Source: Oxyruncus cristatus (Eukaryota; Chordata; Aves; Passeriformes; Cotingidae). From it: DNA of 64,000 nt. The notes under the pieces were generated by a model. That model was given only the letters and a program-made list of their open reading frames with translations. It did not search any database and had not been told where the DNA came from. Shown here piece by piece: positions 24,019-37,000 of this stretch (the first letter of the stretch is position 1; every line of letters begins with the position of its first letter). The position numbers were made by a program, and so were the translations under genes. The stretch lies in contig VXAY01005255.1 of assembly GCA_013399855.1 (NCBI GenBank), positions 928,114 to 992,113 of the forward strand, in the 5' to 3' direction.

Positions 24019-25518
24019 TTTTATAAACTCACAGAAGAGCTGTGAGGCTCCAGAGCTTCACAGATTCATCTCAGAGTGACTCATATGTTTCATTCTTTCA
24101 TTACCTTACCTCTTAAGCAACTCAAGCTGACTTTTGCTGAGAAAGACGCTTTTTCAAAATTTGCTAACATCTGTATTTCCAGGGTTGGTAACATAAGACA
24201 TTTTTGAAAATCTTATAGTTTAGTGGGCCAGAGACAATGTTTTCCACTTTGGAATAATGATTCCAACAACGGGGAGAGAATGTTGTGTCAAGCCAGATAA
24301 AATTACTTGTTAATTTGAAAACACAAATTTGCCACTATGGAATAAAGTTTAAAAAATGTAGCAAAGTTATTCAGTTCATGCTTAATATAAGAAACTTGCT
24401 GTGCTACTCCAACATTGTCATGGCTTTCCAGGTCAGCCCAAACTGGCCTCTGCAAACTGCCCTGGGCTCGGCGGGTGCTGAGGAGCTTCGAGAACTGGGT
24501 CTTTCCTGCTCCTGGCTGAGGTTGAGCAGTCAGGCTAGAATATAATTCCCTTTAAGTTTTTTTTTTGTTTGTTTTTTTCTAATGATCAGACATAATCCTG
24601 AGTTCATGTTTTCCTCCCTTCTGAGGGCTGCAGTTCTGATTCCCATTTCCATTTTAAATGTAAAGTAGCAGAGACTGGGCTTTAGGTATCAGTCTTTTTG
24701 ATTCTGTTTACTGGGTCCTTAAAACATAACAGATAGATACAGGAATCCATAGATAGATGGATCCATTTTGTCATAAGATATGAAATGTACAAGATTTATA
24801 ACACTTTTGTTGTTATAGTCATGACTCCACATATGACAGGAAAGCTAAAGTATGACAAATATGAGCGTGGGTTATTTGGATGGCACAGCATTCCCATATG
24901 CTTCGTGTGATAGTATAACAGAGAATCACCACCCTGCAGATGACGTCGTTTTAGGTCTTTCCTTAGAGTGTAAATAGTCAAACTTCGAAGGGCTATAGAC
25001 ACTTTTATGTTATGATCTTTAATGGGTCAGACCTCCGATCCTCTACATTATAGTATGATATCTGCTTGAGCATTAATTCTGCTCTTCACTGTGATTTGGA
25101 CAAGACAGTATGGCCAGGCTGTTATTTAATTGGATTTAGAACACATCATTTAGCTACAGTAAAGGACATTTTCTCTGAAAAGTGACTAGAGCAATTTAAA
25201 CTGTAAAGCCTTTGAAAAGCATAGATTTTGCAAATTATATCCCTTATACAACCATATAAGAGATATCTATAAATGCAGCTCATTACTAAACCCCTTCAGG
25301 AAATAAAAACAATGACCACTGAGTTTGTTTGGACAGGATTGGGTACTTTGGGTGAAATGGCTTTCTGGGACAAGATATGCACTGGCATGTGTTATTAGCT
25401 GTTGACTCCCTTGGTTGATTATGACAGCTTTCATGTCATTGCTGAGCTCCTCCGAAGGAGAAGATTTTAGGTACATGCATAAATATTAGGATGTCACAGT
25501 ATAATTCATTTAAATAAC

Positions 25519-25543
25519 CAGTCAGCTAGCTGATAGCTGACTG
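25519..25543. repeat. Short perfect inverted repeat
   Basis: CAGTCAGCTA, a 5-base spacer GCTGA, then TAGCTGACTG: 10-bp perfect arms. At this arm length, roughly one such site is expected by chance in 64 kb. Confidence 0.9.
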
Positions 25544-26832
25544 ATGATATATATTTGAATTAAACAGATTCAGGGTAACTCCTGGCTTGTTAGCAAGAGT
25601 GCTCACCAGTTAATGTAAGTGACTGAATGTCACATTATCAAAATGGTTGGACATACTTTATGTGTCTGCTGGAGTGGGTCTTTCAGGGCATATAGGCACT
25701 AGGAGGTTAAAGCATGTATACCATGTAGGCTTTAGTTTCAAGCAGATCTTGAGACTGATGCTCAGCCCCACCACAACATCTCAAGCCACGCCAAACTTTC
25801 ATGTCAGTCATCTTTCAAGTATGTTAACACTTCAATAGCTTTGTTTGTAAATGACACTCTTAAATGTAGGAGCCTATATTTAGATCACCATTGATGCTAA
25901 CAACTTTGTTGTTGACCTTTAGCACCTAAACAAAAAGTACAAGAATATAATGGCATTCAGTATGATTTCAAGCATTTCAATAAAATTAATGGAAAAGGTA
26001 GGCTTGAATGAGTGGACCCACATAAATTTAAAGTAATAGAATTTCAAGAAGTGTATGATTAATTACTGAGCTATCTGAATGATGAGCAATTATTTAATTC
26101 TAAATATCCACTGGCCAATGCATTGGCTTGGAGTTGTGTTGATGCATGATGAAGTATGCAAGCAGATCAAATCCCTGCTGCTTGGAGGGACATCATGCAT
26201 AGATAGATGGGGACACAGAGTACAGTTTTCTTTGCAGTGATGGAGCAGTTTCAAACCTTTCAGCAGCCTATCACTAGGCTGGTGGAAACAAAAGCCTGAG
26301 AGACGTCTGGCCCTCACCAACAATGTGCTGTAAAAGGCCTAGCAGTGACTGGGTGTGCAGCTTCTTTGCCCCCTCCTCACAGCACCTACCCTCAGCGTGT
26401 TGCCTGACCCCAAGAATCTCTGAAGCAGCACTGTGGGACAGCACAGCTGTTTGTTAGTGCTCAGGTGGGGCTAACAGACCCAAATCAGCAGTTACTTGCT
26501 AAAAATGACAATTTCAGCCCTTTTTTGAAGGCAGCCAGGTAAGCTGTTACCATGAAATGTGCTATATCTGTGCTTAGCACGATGCGCTACAGTGACTATT
26601 TTGATTTAGCTTTCACAGCTCTGAAAACACAGTCAGCGTCTGGCAGTGCAACAGCAATGCAAATTTTGTGAGCTGATCCCTGCACTTTATACTAACACTG
26701 GCTTAGTGTATGCACTCATTTGAAAAAAGGCCTCAGAGAGAGGGGTCGGAAATCTAGATGCAGCACAACAAAGAAGCAGCAAGGCTAAGGAGATTGGGAA
26801 CTGGCATTTTCTGAAGGATATGAAATAAAAAG

Positions 26833-26883
26833 ATCCTATTATGTTTGTAACTATGACACATAGTTACAAACAGTCCATAGGAT
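26833..26883. repeat. Long-stem hairpin / imperfect palindrome
   Basis: Inner arms TGTTTGTAACTATG (26842-26855) and CATAGTTACAAACA (26859-26872) are perfect 14-bp complements around the spacer ACA. Outside them, ATCCTAT (26833-26839) pairs with ATAGGAT (26877-26883) across an asymmetric internal loop of 2 against 4 bases. In total 21 bp can pair in a 51-base element. The loop is too tight for a typical microRNA precursor. It may be a cruciform-prone palindrome or the relic of a small inverted-repeat element. Confidence 0.9.
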
Positions 26884-29800
26884 ACTCCTCTGTGGTGTAT
26901 TCTCCCTAGTAGTTTAACTGGGAGTGCTCCAAGGGATAGCTGTCCTGCAGCTCCCTGAGGTTGGCTGTTCAGATTCATATGTGAGAGGCCCCATCTTCCA
27001 TCCAGATGTGGCTCTACACAGTAGCAGATCTGGCTTTCTCCAGCTGATTCCGGAATTAATGATGGTGTGGCAGAGTGATTTACTTAGCCAAACTAATTAA
27101 AAAATAAAGCAGCCTGTGAGAACAGGGTAGTACATAGTATAGCATACCTGTATATATGCACCATGACCAAGAAGTATATTAATGTAATTATCTTGGTATG
27201 GTAATATTTTTTTCCTTGTTTATTGATTGGTATTTCAATTTGTGGGAAGTTTGCAAGGCCCTTTAGATAAGTGCTTATAATACCCTTCCTAAAAGCTTCT
27301 GATAATGTAAGAGAAGAGAAACAGACTATTGCCAGGGCAGAATTATTCTGTCTGTTTTACAGCTGAGGAGATGAGGGGAGGATTGATTGGGCAGCTTGCT
27401 CAAGGCCATCAGTGCCATGGCTATGAATTCCTATCCAATGCAGCCACATCCTAGACAGTCAGCAATCAGGTACAAATATACATGGCAATTCCAAATATTA
27501 TCCAGGGCAGCATGTGTGCACAGGAATAGCAACGTTATGGAGCCTGTGGAGATACCAATGAGAAAATCAAATTTAGAAAAAAGAGAACCCTTTGTTTTTT
27601 ATTTCATCAGGTTTCATTTGTTTTCTTATTTTTCTTAGTTTTTCCTGGAGTACCGTCTTTCATCTTTTATCTCTGCAACAGAACATTTAATTTTCAATAG
27701 TCTACAATATGCAGTTCCATCAATAAATGTTTTTATACTCTATGACTGAAAAGTGTCCAATATCGGCCCATCGATCCTGTTTGTGCATGAGAAACTTCAG
27801 AATCCTGATCTTTCAGGGCATAAGTAGTTATTATGAGAAGTAAATACTGCTTCTAATTTGGCTGTAACATTTTGCAGCACCTGTGCCCAGTTGCAAGTTC
27901 TGGAAAAATATTGACATCTATAGATTAAAACATAATGATTCTGTTGAAATTTAGAAAGGAGGCCGATACTATTCTTAAAGGTTGAACTGCTGTGTAGAAT
28001 CAGCAGCTTTTAGCTCTACTTTTCCATTGCTGCATCTGTCATAGAAATATCATTTAGCATTTCTCTTCTCTTACATGCCTCATTTATTTCCCAGAACTTT
28101 TAGTGATGCAAGTCTTGTTGATACCTGTGAGAGAAGAATGATTTGAAGACTGGTGCAGAAAGTATGATTGTAAATGATCATGCTTTCCATTAGGCTACCT
28201 TTAGTTCTGTCAATAAGCATCAGTTATGGAGAAAGATAGTGGGCTTTCCAAAATATACAAAAAGAGCTGCATCATGGTTACACCGTACTGTGCTGTTCAA
28301 GCAGCAAAGAGTATTGACAGTAGGGGCTGCTACGTATGGAGAGAGATTGAGCTCTTCAGAAGCATCAGAAATTATGTTCTGCAAAACTGTAGGAATGTGT
28401 GCTTCCTTCTATTTTTTGCTGTCTCTGGGGACTTTGTGTATACACCAAAACAGTTATAATAATAGGTAACTTCAGTCCCAGTATGCTTCATAGAGAAGCA
28501 TAATAAAGCTGGCTGTTTAAAAGCCCGTCTGGCCTTTAATTAGCTCTTCCACAAAGCCAAGCACACCCTGCCCCATACAAGAGGGAATAGCCCTGTGCAT
28601 GTTTGGAGTACATGGCTTTCCTCCCCTCTGGCTGCTGGTCTGGGGACAACTGGCTGACACATCCCCTTGTTTGTCCTCTGTGAGGACATGGCTGAGGTCC
28701 CCAGGGAAACGCAGTGACAAGCCCAGGAGGGCTGCGCTGTAGGTGGTACCAAGGACAGCACAGCTCCCCTGGGAAGTATGGCCAGGGTCTTCTCCCATCT
28801 CCTCTGACTTGGCAGCTGAACACTAGGCACATCTTTTGCTAAAGAGCTTCAGGGAACAACTTCCAAAGGTCTTTGGACTGAAAAAACCAAACACCTGTAG
28901 AGGTCTCTCTTCACTTGGCCAGAGGAGATTTATCTCTGCTCCGACAAGGCTCTTGCCTACAGTGCATGCTCTGTGGTCCTCTCCAGCAAAAGTAAGCACA
29001 GTGACAAAGCTTTCAGAAATTATCGCTTCACAGGTTGAGTTAATTCATACAGAATCCTTACTATTCAACTTATTCTGCCATTTTTTGGGGGGATGAATTC
29101 ACAACATCCAGCAGTAATTGTCAGGCAGCTGCATCTAAACCATATAACAGCTAGATGTTCTAACAGGAATTGACAGCTGACACATATCAAAAGTGTTACT
29201 TACCATGGCCTGAAATTGAGGGAATTATGTGACAAAATTAAATACTTGCAGGCTTCCAGGCAGCAGCTCTGATTTTAGCAAGGAACAGAGAAATACAATT
29301 ATTGCAGAAAGATTTCCTGTAGATAAGTTTGATCAGGATTTTATACCTACAATATACCACTTCTGACTATGTCACCAGGTATGCACGCAAACACATTCAT
29401 CTTGATGGCTGTCACAACTTGCTTAACACAACCAGTAACACAATTCCCTGCAGCAGCAGTATCTTTGGCAGGGAGTGGGGGGCGGGGGTGAAACCAAAAC
29501 AACTCTCCAGTTTTCTTACTCTTCTAACAGGTAGCCATTTAAAAATACTTATTTGTAAAATTTAGATTGAGTAAGCACACAGGAGTCACTTGACAGGAAT
29601 TTTCTTCCATCATGAAGATTTCGAAGGCAGTTTTATCACCATAATTTGGTAGCTCTAATTTTTAACTTTTCTTACCTTGTAAAGACATTAATTTGTCAGA
29701 ATCTACTAAACACAAGCTGCAGCAATCCAGTGCTCGGTTGTTTGATAAGTATATTTTGTAAGTAAAAATGGTATGTTTCTTCAAAAGGGATTCCTGTAGG

Positions 29801-30821
29801 TGGATTCCACAGTAACTGAGCTGAGAAAGTGCAGGAATTCAGTAGGTATGAGTCTGTTTTTCTCTCCAAAATGCCAGGTTAGCAAAGGATCAGGTGGTGG
29901 TGTAGTGCCTTATGCATATTCAAATTATCTTTCCAGCAGGGGGATGTAGAATTCCAGGTTTTTTTTGTGTTGCAGGACTGGTGGGATGATTATTTTCCTG
30001 TGTCACAGATACTGGAATGGATCTATTTCAAGGGAGAGCAAAGTAAGAGCAGAAAACCCAAGGAAGCTGGCCTGAAGAATTCCCAAATATGAGCAAATGT
30101 TAAATTGCTTCTTTGTTTGTAATGTGAATAAATTATGACCATGAGTGCATATGAATCACTTGTCAGATCACTGACTGGGAAATGACTGAGGCAAATATTC
30201 CTGAATCTGGTCAGAGGGGATTATGGAGGAAAAGCAAGATAGTATATTGAAGATTTAGAAGCAATTTGTCCAGTATGTGGCTTGCTGAAGACAATGCAAA
30301 CTGGATCTCACATTGCTCTGAAGCATGTTTTCCCTAGTACAAATCAAGTTTAAAAAAAAATACACATTTAATAAAACAGATAAAAGTTGACTAGGCATCC
30401 TAGAACCTTTAGACAAATAAATATAATTTCTCTTGTTAATGTAGTTCAATGCCGGGGGAAACCTGAGCCCAGAATCCCAGTCCAAAGAAAAAAAGTTTCT
30501 CTGGATTTTGAAAGACAGATTAAACCTGCCACTGAATCTCATCTGCACATTGACAGTCTGCTCCTGTGGAGCCAGCCTGAATCTCCTCTTTCCAAGAGGG
30601 CCGTTTAGTCCTTAGGAAGTTGCAGTTATGTCAGGGAGGGCACTCTCCTGCCTGCCCCTCTGTTCTCATGAGAGAGGTGAAGGCTGGCTTGACTTTTAGG
30701 GAAGTGGACTTAAATCTGTTGAGCCAGAGCAGCTCAAGGCAGACTACCCAAGAAACTCCCAGTGGGAGCTTCTCACCTGCTGTCTATGAAGGACCTGAAC
30801 TCCAGCTCAGCAATTGTCTTA

Positions 30822-31065
30822 AAATCATAGAATATTTTGAATTGGAAGGGACCCATCAGAATCATCGAGCTCAACTCCTGGCCCTGCACGGGACACCCCA
30901 AGAATTACACCATGTGCCTGAGAGCATTGTCCAAAAGCTTCTTGAACTGTCAGGCTTGGTGGTGTGACCACTTCCCTGGGAAGCCTCTTCCAGTGCTCAA
31001 CTACCCTCTGTGTGAAAATTTTTTCCTGGCATCTAACCCAAACCTCGCCCACCTCTGGTTCACGC
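30822..31065 (-). mobile_element. CR1 LINE tail of a third subfamily
   Basis: A minus-strand CR1 fragment of about 240 bp. On the plus strand it begins with AATCATAGAATATTTTG and GGAAGGGACCCATCAGAATC. It continues with CTGGCCCTGCACGGGACACC, CACCATGTGCCTGAGAGC and ACTTCCCTGGGAAGCC, in the order of a reversed CR1 3' part. The coding remnant reads FTQRVVEHWKRLPREVV. The tail wording differs from the other copies here. The right limit is approximate. Confidence 0.9.
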
Positions 31066-34000
31066 TTTTTTCTGTTCACCAGCCTTCCTTTGTCCATCCC
31101 TGGCTGGTGGAAGCCAACAGCATTACACTGAATCACACAGGATTCAAGAGAATGCCAACCTGTGAAGTTGGTGTCTGACCTGAGCAGGGACCTTGGGTGC
31201 AGCCTTTGGAATCCTTTTTGTTTCTTCCTGAGACACAAACCTGAAAGAGAAATAGGCTGGTTTAATTCTACTTGCACACCTAGTTCTGAAACGAAATTCC
31301 TTCTTCCTCATAGTTTTCTCCATCCAGTCCTTTACCTACCCTGTTTCCTTTATCATCCAGAGATTTTCGTGCATGGAGATGCAAGTTGGAATTTGTACAT
31401 TTGATTGATAACTGCTTATTGTTTCTTGTTGTATGTTGATTGAAGAAGGAAACATCTCCTATTTAATCATAGAAAATTGCATTCAGAGACATAAAATCAT
31501 CACACAAAATGAAGTGACTTGTTAATCCAATTAAGAGATTCTAAATTAAAAAAGCAAGCTGTTGTCAATATACCAATGTCAATTTTCACCAGAGCTTTGA
31601 GTTATCCCTCTTTCAGGGGGTCTAGTCCTGCTTTCATTGAAGTCAATGGCAGAACTTTCAATGACACCAGGAGGAGCAGAATCCGCTTAATAATCTGCAA
31701 GCTGCTGGTTCAGTAAGTCATCCTAATGACACAGATGGTCATATAAAGAAGTTCAGCTGAAAGTCATTTTGTGTTAAAAAAAAAAAGAAGAAAAATTCTG
31801 TTGTAATAGAAAATCACTGAAGACTTAGATTGAAGAGATAGAAGGTGATAAATTATTTGATGTTATAGAATATCGAAAAGTTGTAAGAGAATTACATAAC
31901 AGATATCAAGATGGCCTCAAAGAACAGGTCTGTATGAATGAAACCTTTGAAACCCTTTTTTCAGCATTAAGATAGAGTCTTACAGGTTTAATTACATGCT
32001 GAGTTTTGCACTGTTGGAAGAAACTAATTTCAGCATGGCTGTGAAGAGTATAAATTAGTATATTACTGACTTACTCAGATTTGTGTTCCTTGAAATAGGG
32101 AGCTGGGTTCAAAAGAAGCAGAATAAAAAGAGCAAAATCTTAGGGCTAGAAGGAACCATTTTAAATTGCTGCAAGGGAATTTCAAGTTAAATTGTAAAAC
32201 AGTTTGCCTCCAGAAGTTGTGAAATCTTTATTAGTAGCAGTCTTTTAGAATATGTTTTAGATAAATATTTTTCAGGAATATCAAAAGAAGCAGCAGATCC
32301 TGACTTGGGAAGAGAAGGTAGACTGGAGAATCTCTTGAAATCTGTTCCAGACTTCCACCTTTTCTTTCATTTTTATTTTAATTTTTTCAAAGTGGTGATT
32401 TCTTCTAGTTTATAGGTCTCATAATTTTGCTCACTGCTGCTTTACAGAATGTAAAGGCTCCTATTTGGCATCTGGTTTGGTTTTACGGGCATTATAAAAT
32501 AAAGATCTCATTCATCACATTTATTACAGGAGTGCCTAATGACCAATGAGGAATGGTGACACTGCACTAAGTGTTGTACTCAGCAAGCATTAGAGGACCA
32601 GAGCCTCTGAGGCTTTTGGCCAAAACCCCTTCGCTAGTTTGTGCAAGCGGTGCATCGCCCTCATGCCACACAGTCTGTGCAATGTCATTCTGCTCCATAT
32701 GGAGAACTTTGCAGCACTTCCTATTTTTTTCCTCTGAAAAGTAGTGACATTGTAATAAAGTCAGTACTTTTGGTCAGTGATGCAGGTTTGACTCTTTTCC
32801 CTGAGCATATCCCACTGGAACTGAGGTGCCTGTGTTGAAGCACGGTTGGTTTCTTACCTCTTCTTCAGATAGGAGAAAGGGGGAGGTACCTTCAGGTCAC
32901 GGTTTGAGGCTTGTGAGCAATGTGTTGCCTTGCAGAGATGATTCCCTTCTGCCTGCTCTCACTGAGTTTGTATGGAAATTCAGATCTCAAAACCCCTAAC
33001 CTGGGAATTTCAACCTGGTTGAAGGCTTTTAGATGGATTTAGTCTTTAAATTTCCTCAGCAGAATGTTTTCTCCATTTTTTTTTTCAACGCATTTGGTGA
33101 CTTCTTTCTTTACAGATGATGTTTCTATTCTCAATCTTTTATCAGCAATGTCAGGTGTAGACCTTGTTTTTACCATGTCTGTCATAAAGGCCCTACCAAC
33201 AGATGCTTCTGCAGCAACTATTTTCAATTGTAATCTTTCCACTCACTGCCCTTTACCTTCACTCTTCGTACATTCCTTTTGAATCTGGTAAAATTACCCT
33301 GGAAACAGGAGCATGGATGCTCTACCACCATGCCATAACATGCCAAGAAGAGATTTTGCTGCCAGTGGGGCCTTATACCCAAGTTAATGTCAGCAATGTG
33401 CCATCAGTTAGGGGTTTTCTTAGACTATAAAAAGTTGTGTTGGTCTTTCACTATTGTTTAGATATCCAGAGTTTGGTTTGAAGGAATGGTCTCACTGTGG
33501 GACATGTTTCACTACTAGCCAAGTACCTCTATCAGATTTGATTCTGTGCTTTAATGTTTCCTTTTAACATTCCTCCTTTAATGTTTTGAAGGAGGATTCC
33601 TAATCTAGGTTCATTTTTATTCTGAAATTACCCATTTTACTTCTTGTGATACAATATAGTGATGCTGATTGCATGGATTCACAGAAATTAATCTGCCATG
33701 AAACATGAGAGAATCTATTTTATCTTATTACTTTGCCTGCTTCTTACTAGTACGCACACTGGGCAGTACAGCAAAAATCAGTCACCTGCAAGCTGATTCT
33801 GAATCAACCTGAAAAATTCTGGATAAATGTTTGGAAACCATGGTACAGGAGCTACAGCAGCTGAAAGAGAGAACTGTGAAACACCATGGCCTCAAAGAAA
33901 ATAAAATTAATCCAATACTGTAAGACAAGTGATGGGAGTAAAATGCAGCAGATCAGCTGGTTTTGATCAATAGTAGTATAACTATAGTGGGCTTCTGTTT

Positions 34001-37000
34001 TTACTAATGGAAATCCCTTCATAGCTTGGCCAGTGCAGCCTGTGTTGATATGGTTTCACTGATCTTCTTTCTGCTCATCTTTACTGAGATTCCAGTAAAG
34101 ATATTGCAGTAATACCTATCCATATTGAAATCCCACTCTCAAGTGCACCATAGAGCCTTCGAATGATAAAGAAAATGGGCCATTGAAATCAAATGGCTAG
34201 AAATTATGAAACCTCTTTTGTTGAAGGTCTTTAAATGGAAGCTGAATAAAAAGCTATCTGGAATGATGCAGTTAAAGATGATCTTGCCTTTGGACAGACA
34301 GACAAAGTAATTGACCTCTTGAAGTCCTGGTGAGGTGTATTTTTTTACTTTAAAATCTTACATTTTCACTGGGTAGTAAGCCTTGCTAATCTGTTTTTCT
34401 GAGGCTCTTGTGCTGCCTCAGTGCAATGTTGATGCATAAATCTTCAAAGTTTCATCCAAGCCCTGGTAATGCCTGATATTAGGTTTGCTTGCAAAATTAC
34501 ATTCTAAATTGATGTCATCCTAATATTGCTCTAAAATGTAACGATTCACCTCCCTTCTTGTTGCTAGGTTTTTCAGATCTTTGCCTATCCTTGCATCCAG
34601 ACAAAACCTTAAAATGTGAAGAGCAATTGTCAAGGATGGCAGCTCCATATTTTTGAATTTAATAGGGAAAAAGTATCTCTACTATATAGAATTTTGCAGT
34701 TTGGTTAGTTCTGTGGACTGTATATAAAGAATTCTTTGCCTTTTAAATTCTGCATATCCCTCTCTCCAGCTTACCCACAGAATTTGCCTTGTGGCTTAAT
34801 TTGATTTTATAACAGGAATGGATGTTAGAACTATTGTTAGGGTATGAATCTACCAGATATAGCTGTACCAAGTTCCAAAGCAGTTGTTCAACTAGGTTTC
34901 TGATTGCTATTATAATTATTAAAATGTTATTTGGTTAGCAGCCTGGAAAATGCTTCTATAGAACAATCCAGACAAAATAGATCCACACTTTCTTCCTGGA
35001 CTCTGCTTTCTTTGGGTGTACTGATCAACACAGAGACTCTGATGTGGCAGCAAATTCCTGTGTATTTCCCTGAAGAGAGTGGCAAGTCTGACATATTTTA
35101 TGATGATGTCTTTGAAATAAGTTCCATGAAAATAAAACATTATTTGTCTGCATGGGGCTCTACTATAATGAGACCCAGGACCCTCCAATGCATGTCTTTC
35201 TGTGAAAGTATCTTCTGTTTAGCCAAATAAGTCTGAATTTACACTTTGTTACATCCTTTTATTATACAAGTTATTAATGTTACATGATTTAGATGTAGCC
35301 TCTGAACAGAGAGAATATATTCCTATCTCAGATTTGCTCTTTAAAAAACTGTCAATATACAAATTAAAAAATTAGTTAATATGGTATTTAAAATGTAACA
35401 CTCCTTTGTGGGTTAACCTTTCATTACATCTGATTATTCAACTACATTATGAGCTTATTCAGAGTAGAAGAGAAAAACATCTTGTCTTCCTGACAAGGTA
35501 AAGCAGAAGAAGAAAATGATTACAAAAAGACATAGTGGGTCTCATTCTGCCCTGTTGCATTGTATTTGCATCACTTTTTCCAGGCATTTCAGCAAAGTTA
35601 TTCTGAATTTGCATCTGTGTCACCAAGGACAGGATTTGGCCCACACTGTGTAAAGGCTGCATCCAGTTGTTATGGCAACGAGAGTTCTAAAAATTGTGGA
35701 TGAGAATACCAGGTTGTTGTGATAAGTGATGCATTAAAAGTGAATCCTTTCTTGTGGTTTCATAGTTTAATTGATGCTTTCTTTGTCTAGAATCCATTTT
35801 TATTGATGGTTGCAATTATCTAAGGTGCTGCTGTAGGAGCTTTAACATTCCAGTGGCCAGATATTACACAGGACATGAACAGGTTGGGTTTTACAGCAAG
35901 ATGAGTTATTGGTTAGCTTAAACTTATATGACAAACTTATGTTCTATACATTCCAACTGATGTCTTCAACAGCTGTCACACAGCAGCAGGAATCAACCCA
36001 AAGCTAATGTTATTGCAGTGATGAGAAAACCCCCACATTTTTAACATCTGAAGCATTCTGTATTCTGAAACAGGCTTGTGACAGAAAAAAAAAATGAGTT
36101 CCTTTGCTTGTTTCTTTCAACATCCTTGTCTGGAGATGTAGCAAGTATAATGCTTCTCTCTGGTCTGTGCTGGGTTGAAGTTTGAAGTCTACAAATCTAT
36201 CCCAACTATCCCTCTGCATTTACAGATTACTGGACTGGATTTGCTTGGGTAGCTGCACCAGCCCCCCTTAGAAATTAACCTGCCAGTGGTCACGTCCTTG
36301 GGAGGAGAGACCTGACCCGCACCGTCTTTGAGAGTTACGGGCGGCACTGGTTAAGTAACAAGCATGGAAGTGAAACACTGGGTGGCTAAAAGGCAAAGTG
36401 AAAGAAAGATGAATTCAAGTTTTAATAATACAGCATATAATTATGCATATAAAAAGAGATGCACTCTGTTCCAGTTTGCTGACATCGAATTTCAGATGTT
36501 TGCGTATGGGTGTCCATTTGTGCCCAAAATTTCACCACAGCCAATGGTGCACAAGTCATGGCATGTGACTTCTTTACCTAAATGTGTCATCTGCTGCCCT
36601 ATGGGATATTTTGGGGTGTCAAAACCAGCTAGGACTTATGGGAGGTACAACCATTTTTGAAGCACAAGCTGGATATGGCATCAATATTTAGGAAAATCTT
36701 CCTATTATCTAAGCTGAACAATTACATGGTCAGATATTCAGCCGACAGCAATGTGAGCCTTGTTTTGCTTAATTTGTATTAATTAATGTCCAAGTGTAAC
36801 AAAAGCTTAAACACCAACTCACACATAGATAACTATACTGTAGACACCTTACAGTCTAAAAATAGGTGATGAATTTTGTACTTGATTGCTGTTTTCCAGC
36901 CATAACCATAACACCAAATGACACAAAGGAAGACAAACATTTGGGTTTTTTTTCTTTTAATTAGAGTAATTTCCAATTAGGTCAATCGAAATCAGAATAA

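Larger units (their letters stand above)
24019..30821. other. Unique non-coding DNA, no gene recognised
   Basis: AT-rich DNA with inverted repeats at 25519-25543 and 26833-26883, listed separately. A GC-richer block at 28530-28850 is open in all three minus frames for 93 to 98 codons, which points to composition rather than a gene. Another GC-richer patch lies at about 30440-30790. No repeat family or RNA gene recognised. Confidence 0.5.

Noticed and set aside
28530..28850. Block open in all three minus frames
   Set aside because: Simultaneous openness reflects low stop-codon density from composition. No domain in any frame.
29471..29490. Possible G-quadruplex (GGGAGTGGGGGGCGGGGGTG)
   Set aside because: Only three separate runs of three or more G are available with real loops, so the canonical four-tract pattern is not met.
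33090..33260. Acceptor-like TTCTTTCTTTACAG followed by an open frame
   Set aside because: No donor of quality downstream, no composition change and no recognisable protein.
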